Below are positions 59,355 through 64,000 of a DNA stretch of 64,000 bases, in pieces. Position numbers and translations under genes: made by a program. Source of the DNA: Actinoplanes regularis (GTDB lineage Bacteria; Actinomycetota; Actinomycetes; Mycobacteriales; Micromonosporaceae); the NCBI RefSeq assembly GCF_900188005.1, contig NZ_FZNR01000022.1, forward strand, positions 1 to 64,000, written 5' to 3'. Position 1 is the stretch's first letter; every line of letters starts with the position of its first letter. The notes below the pieces were generated by a model that was not told the origin of the DNA, searched no databases, and worked only from the letters and a program-made list of their open reading frames with translations.

Positions 59355-60521
59355 CTAAGCCCCAGGAGTGTCACCCGAACCGAAGATCCGGTCCATGGCC
59401 ACCGCCCCGTTGAGCAGCACCGGCCGCAGCTGATGACGGTAGACGGTCTCGGTGATCGAGGTGCCGGAATGCCCACACAGGTCGGCGATCTCCTCGATGC
59501 TCATGCCATTGTCCGACAACAGCGAGACGAAGCTGTGCCGCAGTTCGCGCGGGGTCCAGTCGGCCGGATTCATCCCGGGAATAGCTGCGATGATCGCCCG
59601 GAAGGCTCGCAGCACGTTGTGCCGGTCGAGTGGGGTACCGGCCTTGCTGGCGACGACGTAGTCACTCGGTCGGGGATCTCCCTGTGCCGCATGCTGCGCT
59701 TTGAGGGCTCGGACGCAGCGGATGGGCAGGGCGAGCGATCGCCGTGACTTCTTGGTCTTGGTGTCGCCGTGGGCTCGTACCGAGTGCCATACGTGGATGG
59801 CCGGCGGAATCGGCGGATCGGCGTCCGGTCGTCCGACCAGATCGACGTGTTCCCAGGTGAGTTCCCGCAGTTCCTCGGTGCGAGCACCGGTCAGCAGGGA
59901 CAGGACCACGTAGGCGTGCAGGCTGCTCGACTCGGCAGCGGCGAGGAGCGCTTTGGCCTGCTCGTAGGTGAGTGATTTGGACGGTCGTCCGGCGGTGCCG
60001 GTCGGGACCTTGCACAGGTCGACGACGTTGCGCATGACCAGGTTGCGGGCCATGGCCCGGTTGACGGCACGGTTCAGTATCGAGTGCAGCAGTCGCAGCG
60101 TTCGGGTGCTGAGGATCTTGGCTTTGTCGGCGAGCCACTTGTCGACGTCAGTGGCAGTGAGGTCACGCTGCTTGCTTGGGTCACGCAGCTTGCGTGCGCC
60201 GATCGCGGGGATGATGTGGCTGTTAGCTAACAGGGTGTAGTTCTTGATCGTTTCCTGGTCGACGTCGGTGAGTCCGTAGGTGAGCCAGTCGGTGACGGCG
60301 TCTGCGACCGTGTAGCCGGTCGTGGGTATCGACAGTCCGTCCTCATACTCGCGGATCTTCTGCCGGAGTGCGGTGTTCGCTTCGGTTTTGGTTTTGCCGC
60401 TTGCTTTGCGGACGATGCGCTTGCCTGCGGGGGTGTAGCCGACGGTGACCGAGGCGATCCAGCGCTGGCGCGCTTCGTCCCAGTGCAGCCCGCCATCGCC
60501 CCTGCTACGGCGTTTCGTCAT
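59355..60521 (-). CDS. int: Tyrosine-family site-specific integrase of the element
   Basis: 388 residues. An arm-binding N-terminus (RSRGDGGLHWDEARQRWIAS) and a SAM-like core-binding domain (YTVADAVTDWLTYGLTDVDQ) are followed by the catalytic domain: R in LLTGARTEELRELTW, K region DTKTKKSRRSLALP, H-x-x-R in PRELRHSFVSLL, H in LCGHSGTSI and the nucleophile Y in TETVYRHQ. All key residues are present, so it should be active. The 3' end faces the tRNA, and it overlaps the excisionase stop by four bases. Confidence 0.95.
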   Translation of the reverse strand: MTKRRSRGDGGLHWDEARQRWIASVTVGYTPAGKRIVRKASGKTKTEANTALRQKIREYEDGLSIPTTGYTVADAVTDWLTYGLTDVDQETIKNYTLLANSHIIPAIGARKLRDPSKQRDLTATDVDKWLADKAKILSTRTLRLLHSILNRAVNRAMARNLVMRNVVDLCKVPTGTAGRPSKSLTYEQAKALLAAAESSSLHAYVVLSLLTGARTEELRELTWEHVDLVGRPDADPPIPPAIHVWHSVRAHGDTKTKKSRRSLALPIRCVRALKAQHAAQGDPRPSDYVVASKAGTPLDRHNVLRAFRAIIAAIPGMNPADWTPRELRHSFVSLLSDNGMSIEEIADLCGHSGTSITETVYRHQLRPVLLNGAVAMDRIFGSGDTPGA

Positions 60522-60724
60522 GCGGCGACTCCTCTCGTGCTCTCCCGTTCCAGTAGGGAGACGTATTCGGTGATGGCCGACTCTGGGACGAGTCGGGTGC
60601 GGCCCTCCTTGACGGTACGCAGTCGGCCGGAGCGGATGAGTTCGTAGATCACGGAGCGGCTGAGGCTCAGCTGCCGCATCGCTTCGGGGATGCGGTACAG
60701 GGCCTTCCGCTGGGGCTCGTTCAA
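60518..60724 (-). CDS. xis: Excisionase (HTH, MerR-like fold)
   Basis: 68 residues from a TTG start with AGGAAGGA about 6 nt upstream. A winged helix of the HTH_17/excisionase type: YRIPEAMRQLSLSRSVIYEL then IRSGRLRTVKEGRTRLVPES and AITEYVSLLERE. It binds next to the attachment site and directs the integrase to excise. Coupled to int by the ATGA overlap, the usual arrangement in these elements. Confidence 0.9.
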   Translation of the reverse strand: MNEPQRKALYRIPEAMRQLSLSRSVIYELIRSGRLRTVKEGRTRLVPESAITEYVSLLERESTRGVAA

Positions 60725-60754
60725 CGGCGTTCCTTCCTAAATGGGCGGTGGTGA

Positions 60755-62692
60755 TTAAGCGGCTTGCAGGGCGGGCAGCACGGCGAACCCGGCTTCGTAG
60801 GCGAGTTCTTCGCGGCCGGTTTCGTGTCGGGCGCGGGCCATGGCGGCGGCGGTGTTGGCGAGTAGGGCGTCGCCGTTGTTGTGCCAGCCGACTCCAGCGA
60901 AGGACAGCGTCCCGACGATCAGCGTCGTCTCGTCGGGGTGGTCGACAGCGCGCACGGTGCCGGGGTCAGCGTCGGTCTGCTGCTCGGTTCGGCGGAAGGC
61001 GATGCGGGTGTCGCGCAGCGTGCCGAAGCGGACGACGCGGCGGCGGGTTTTGGTAAGGAAGTGTCCGGCGAAGCCGAAGCGGTGAGCCCATCGGCGCAGC
61101 CGTGTGTAGGGATTGGTGGCTGTCCCGTTGCTGGCCGGTTTGGTGTCAAGGCTGGCTTGACGGTCGGCGACGCAGCAGGGGCAGACGGTGTACCGGGTGT
61201 TGGCGCCGCAGTCCCGGCAGTCCCAGGGCGTGTCGAAGGGCTGCCGACGTTCGCCGGATTGCGGTGCCCGGCGTGGCCTGTCGATCAGCTTCTGCCGGAC
61301 GTAGGTGGCGGCCAGGGCACTGAGAATGCCGAGTACGTCCGCGATCGAGGCGGCCTTGTCGCTGACGCGCTTGATGAGTACGTCGAGCAGGTGGCCGGTG
61401 ATCGGTGTGGGGCTGGTGGGGCGTCCGAGGTTCCAGCAGGCGGCGACGAGGCGGGAGATATGGTCGCCGTCGGGGTCGTATTGGCCGATGGTGTCGTCGG
61501 TGATGCGGGTGGAGGAGAAGCCGGTGGCTTCGGTGCTCTTGGTCGTGTACTTGGCGAGGTAGCCGGCCTTTTGGGAGGCGACCTGTTCGCTGACCATGTC
61601 GTCGGTGATGCTGCCGTCCCCGGCGAGGGTGAGCGGTTGGATGTCGAAGCCTTTGTCGGGGTCGCCCCAGCGGATCTGCCAGCCTTGCGGGCGGTCGGGG
61701 TGGGCCGGGGTGGTGAAGGAGATGGTCCGTACCGCGTGCTGGAAGGCGGCGATGATGTCGTCGACGTCGACGCCGGGCGGGGGGATGAGGACGGCGTCGG
61801 GGTCGTCGGGGTGTACGCCGTCGAGGCGGACCAGGGCGTGGAAGTGGACGACGGCGCGGCGTTGCATCTCGGCGGCCTTGCCGTGGGTGAGCTGCGCTGC
61901 CGGGACCTTGCGGATCTTGCCGCTCGGGGTGCTCTTGGCGACCGGGGGCAGGCCGCGGGCTTTGCAGAGTTGGGCGAGGTAGCGGTCGGCGGCTTGTTTG
62001 GTGCGGTGCCATAGCTCGGTGGAGAACAGGTTCCAGACGACGTGGTGGTCGTGGTCGTAGCAGTCGAGGCATAGCGGTCGTCCGAGGGCGGGGTCGTCGG
62101 CGGTGTGGCGTGTCCAGCAGACGGCCGGGTGTCCGTGTTCGCAGAGGCCGGTGTCGCGGCGGGCGTGGCAGGGTTCGGGACGGCAGTCGCAGCGTTTCCG
62201 GTTGGTGCAGGTGTGTTTGCGTACGACGCGGGTGTGCACGGTGCCGAAGCTGGGTGCGGTGAAGGTGGGGAACACGGCGGGGTGCTTCGCCACCGTGGCC
62301 GGGATGCCTTTGCCGCCGACGAGGAATGACCGCAGGATCTGGAAGGCGTCGCGCTGGTAGGTACGGGCGCAGGAAGGGCAGACCGAGGCGAGCCGGGTAC
62401 CGCACGCCTTGTAGATGGCGGCGTCGGGGAGCTGGTCGGTGTGCCGGGAGTCGAGCAGGGTTCCGGCCCGGTCGAAGGTGTCGAGGCTGCCGGACAGCCG
62501 GACGGGGCGGGTGCAGCCGGAGGCGGCCTGAACGTGGGACAGCCATTCGAAGTAGTCGGGCTGGGTAGCGCGGGCGAGGGCTTGCCCGGCGGCGGACGAC
62601 GCGGCGGCTGGGGCTGTCCAGGCGGGTTCGATGTTCGATCCCGTACCCCGGGCAGACTGCTCCCGGGGTGCGAGGTCCAGCGTCGAACTCAT
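60755..62692 (-). CDS. repSA: RepSA-like rolling-circle replication initiator
   Basis: 645 residues from the ATG at 62692. Resembles pSAM2 RepSA: CPSCARTYQRDAFQILRSFL, AEMQRRAVVHFHALVRLDG with the HUH metal motif HFH, and GYLAKYTTKSTEATG with the nicking Tyr region. Several cysteine clusters form zinc-binding sites (C-PSC, C-T-x4-C-x-C, CEHGHPAVC, CLDCYD, CRDCGANTRYTVCPCC). It nicks the element's double-strand origin for rolling-circle replication after excision. It starts inside the stop of the upstream gene (TGATG). Confidence 0.9.
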   Translation of the reverse strand: MSSTLDLAPREQSARGTGSNIEPAWTAPAAASSAAGQALARATQPDYFEWLSHVQAASGCTRPVRLSGSLDTFDRAGTLLDSRHTDQLPDAAIYKACGTRLASVCPSCARTYQRDAFQILRSFLVGGKGIPATVAKHPAVFPTFTAPSFGTVHTRVVRKHTCTNRKRCDCRPEPCHARRDTGLCEHGHPAVCWTRHTADDPALGRPLCLDCYDHDHHVVWNLFSTELWHRTKQAADRYLAQLCKARGLPPVAKSTPSGKIRKVPAAQLTHGKAAEMQRRAVVHFHALVRLDGVHPDDPDAVLIPPPGVDVDDIIAAFQHAVRTISFTTPAHPDRPQGWQIRWGDPDKGFDIQPLTLAGDGSITDDMVSEQVASQKAGYLAKYTTKSTEATGFSSTRITDDTIGQYDPDGDHISRLVAACWNLGRPTSPTPITGHLLDVLIKRVSDKAASIADVLGILSALAATYVRQKLIDRPRRAPQSGERRQPFDTPWDCRDCGANTRYTVCPCCVADRQASLDTKPASNGTATNPYTRLRRWAHRFGFAGHFLTKTRRRVVRFGTLRDTRIAFRRTEQQTDADPGTVRAVDHPDETTLIVGTLSFAGVGWHNNGDALLANTAAAMARARHETGREELAYEAGFAVLPALQAA

Positions 62693-62988
62693 CAGGCAGC
62701 GATTCCGGTAGTCGGGTGCTGCGGGCCGTGGTGGCCGGGGTGGGTGAAGGTCACCGTGTGCTCGATGACGGTGATCCGGCAGGCCGGGCACCGCTGTTCG
62801 CGGGGCAGGCGGCGTCCGCAGTCGATGACGGCGGTGGTGTCACCGAATCGGACGGTGACCGGGTTGCGGCAGGGTCCGCCGGGAGCGATGGCGACGATGG
62901 TGCGCCGGGTGTCGTAGGGGTGCGGTTCGTCGGGGTTGGCCGGGCAGGTGTGGGTGAGGTGGTGGACGTCGACCTGGACGGCGGTCAT
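62692..62988 (-). CDS. Small AICE protein with CxxC motif
   Basis: 98 residues from the ATG at 62988. Unknown function. Contains VDVHHLTHTCPANPDEPHPY, CRNPVTVRFGDTTAVIDCGR and RCPACRITVIEHTVTF, with four to six cysteines that could bind zinc. Its TGA overlaps the repSA ATG, and its ATG overlaps the upstream gene's stop. Such small ORFs are usual in AICE replication operons. Confidence 0.72.
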   Translation of the reverse strand: MTAVQVDVHHLTHTCPANPDEPHPYDTRRTIVAIAPGGPCRNPVTVRFGDTTAVIDCGRRLPREQRCPACRITVIEHTVTFTHPGHHGPQHPTTGIAA

Positions 62989-63749
62989 CGGGTACCGCCG
63001 AGCACGGGTGCGTGGCCGTTGATCCGGGTCGGGGCCGGGTTGTCGATGGCCGAGAGGAGTTGCCCGGCGATGGCTGGGGTGGTGTTGAGCCGGGCGGCGA
63101 GTTCGTCGTCGGTGATGGGCTGGGTGGAGGTTTGCCGGTGCTGCATGGTGATCATGCGGGCGGCTGAGACGAGCCGGGCCGGAATGTCCTCGGTGCGGTG
63201 ACGGTCGGTGTCGGCCGGCGGTGCGGTGTGTACCGGTGCGGGGACGGCGGTAGTGCCGTCGACCGTCTTGGTGTCGTCCACCGTGCTGGTGGGGGTGAGT
63301 TCGTTCTCGCGGTGTTCGATGGCGGTGAAGTCGGGCCGGATTTTTCCGGCGACCCATTCGACGGCGGCGACCAGGCCGACGACGAGGGCGAAGATGATGC
63401 GCAGTCCGATCGGGCCGGGGGCGGCGGCGTTGACCGCGCCGGAGATGACGACCACGACGATCAGGACTTTGAGGGCGGCGCGTTTGGCGTCGGCGGCCAT
63501 GCCGACGGTCTGGGTGATGGTCAGCATGGAGACGATGGCCAGGTCGAAGACGGCGGGCACGATCCAGGAGAAGATGCCCGCGCCTAGGTGGTCGAGGAAG
63601 TGGGCCTGGTGGAGGTAGCTGGCGGCGACGGCACCGACGACGATGCCCTTGTTGGCCAGCTTGATGATCCGGATTGCTTTGAGCATGCCGGGCACGGCCC
63701 GTTTGGCGTATTCGGTCGCGAATTGCTGGGTGAGGCTGGTGGTGGTCAT
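62985..63749 (-). CDS. DUF2637-type membrane protein with C-terminal HTH (Spd-like)
   Basis: 254 residues from the ATG at 63749 with GGAGG 7 nt upstream. Four membrane helices in the first 130 residues (GIVVGAVAASYLHQAHFLDH, FDLAIVSMLTITQTVGMAAD, LIVVVVISGAVNAAAPGPIG, LRIIFALVVGLVAAVEWVAG), then a hydrophilic linker and a small helix-turn-helix (QPITDDELAARLNTTPAIAG). The layout matches DUF2637 and spread (Spd) proteins of Streptomyces plasmids and AICEs, which help spread the DNA through mycelium. The HTH suggests a link to DNA. Confidence 0.85.
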   Translation of the reverse strand: MTTTSLTQQFATEYAKRAVPGMLKAIRIIKLANKGIVVGAVAASYLHQAHFLDHLGAGIFSWIVPAVFDLAIVSMLTITQTVGMAADAKRAALKVLIVVVVISGAVNAAAPGPIGLRIIFALVVGLVAAVEWVAGKIRPDFTAIEHRENELTPTSTVDDTKTVDGTTAVPAPVHTAPPADTDRHRTEDIPARLVSAARMITMQHRQTSTQPITDDELAARLNTTPAIAGQLLSAIDNPAPTRINGHAPVLGGTR

Positions 63750-64000
63750 CGGATGCCTCCGTCGTTGGTGACGGGGATGACCGCTGTCACGCCCATGCAG
63801 GCGGAACACCAGACGGCGGCGAGGCCGTCGTCGAGCATGTCGTTGACGCGGTCGTCGAGGGTTTCGAATTCGGCCGGGAACAGCGACAGGTCCTGGCATT
63901 CGTCGCACCACTCCTGGGTGGGGCACAGCGACAGGACGGGGCCGAGATCGTCGTGGATTCCAGCGGGGCTCATACCGCCGATGCACCAGAGGCAGTCGTC
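63746..64000 (-). CDS. Zinc-ribbon-like small protein, probably partial at window edge
   Basis: The frame stays open to the window edge. From an ATG at 63973 it has 75 residues, but the nine codons before it (DDCLWCIGG) add a further CxxC, so the true start may lie outside. Cysteine pairs CLWC, CDEC and CSAC suggest two zinc sites. The acidic middle is FETLDDRVNDMLDDGLA. Its stop overlaps the next gene by ATGA. No function known. Confidence 0.6.
   Translation of the reverse strand, partial: DDCLWCIGGMSPAGIHDDLGPVLSLCPTQEWCDECQDLSLFPAEFETLDDRVNDMLDDGLAAVWCSACMGVTAVIPVTNDGGIR

Larger units (their letters stand above)
59286..64000. mobile_element. Integrated pSAM2-like element (AICE), left part
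   Basis: From the tRNA rightwards the minus-strand genes are integrase, excisionase, RepSA-like replication initiator, small protein, DUF2637-type membrane protein and a zinc-ribbon protein. This is the integration-replication half of actinomycete integrative and conjugative elements. Genes are tightly packed with ATGA overlaps and show somewhat lower third-position GC and more T-rich codons than der. The tra genes and the right attachment site lie beyond the window. Confidence 0.88.

Noticed and set aside
61146..62546. 466-codon minus-strand frame within repSA
   Set aside because: Frame-shifted shadow, extremely Arg/Pro-rich; repSA carries the recognisable motifs.

Overview
The window is a stretch of a very GC-rich actinobacterial chromosome, most likely from the Micromonosporaceae and probably Actinoplanes or a close relative. 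This rests on GC-rich third codon positions, frequent GTG/TTG starts, four-base ATGA/GTGA overlaps between genes, and gene order. The order TPR protein, HAD phosphatase, tlyA, nadK, recN, steA, steB, pyrG, NUDIX, xerD, parA, scpA, scpB, rluB, cmk, der is the same conserved run found in mycobacteria (Rv1691 to Rv1713 in M. tuberculosis, from memory). The genus call is inference.

Layout. 1-403: end of a ribosomal RNA operon (23S 3' end, 5S, terminator). 496-4073: RGG-rich TPR protein and glycerol-phosphate-type HAD phosphatase, followed by a 43-bp tandem repeat that copies the end of the phosphatase gene. 4448-7507: accessory genes (small minus-strand protein, chemoreceptor-like protein, acetyltransferase, SCP2-like protein) and two repeat-rich gaps. 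7603-23596: the core block tlyA-nadK-recN-steA-steB, a cell-envelope group (MraY-like enzyme, MurJ, GT-B glycosyltransferase, large membrane protein), pyrG and ADP-ribose pyrophosphatase. 23600-31432: an accessory block (secreted S33 peptidase, ArsR regulator plus MFS pump, VOC protein, DinB-like protein, secreted CBM2-GH5 cellulase under a CebR-type operator, barstar-domain protein). 31580-40752: ald, xerD, parA, three membrane or zinc-ribbon genes, scpA, scpB, rluB. 40822-56621: about 16 kb of accessory genes between rluB and cmk. It holds hydrolases, an acid phosphatase, a MatB-like ligase, an rtcB-prfH RNA-repair/ribosome-rescue operon, a secreted lipase, an SDR, a ricin-type lectin, an aac(2')-I aminoglycoside acetyltransferase and a tandem pair of GT1 glycosyltransferases. 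57041-59160: cmk-der. 59212-59285: tRNA-Pro(GGG). 59286-64000: the left part of an integrated pSAM2-like element (AICE) with integrase, excisionase, RepSA-like initiator, a DUF2637-type membrane protein and small zinc-ribbon proteins; its right end lies outside the window.

The core genes serve chromosome segregation (ParA, ScpAB, XerD, RecN), ribosome maturation (TlyA, RluB, Der), nucleotide supply (NadK, PyrG, Cmk) and cell wall or separation (SteAB, MurJ). The most striking system is rtcB-prfH, which in E. coli repairs and rescues ribosomes cut in the decoding centre. Other notable points are a long RGG-type low-complexity protein of the kind linked to RNA condensates in eukaryotes, a GT1 pair in which the first copy has lost its sugar-donor motifs, and short tandem repeats growing out of the 3' ends of genes.
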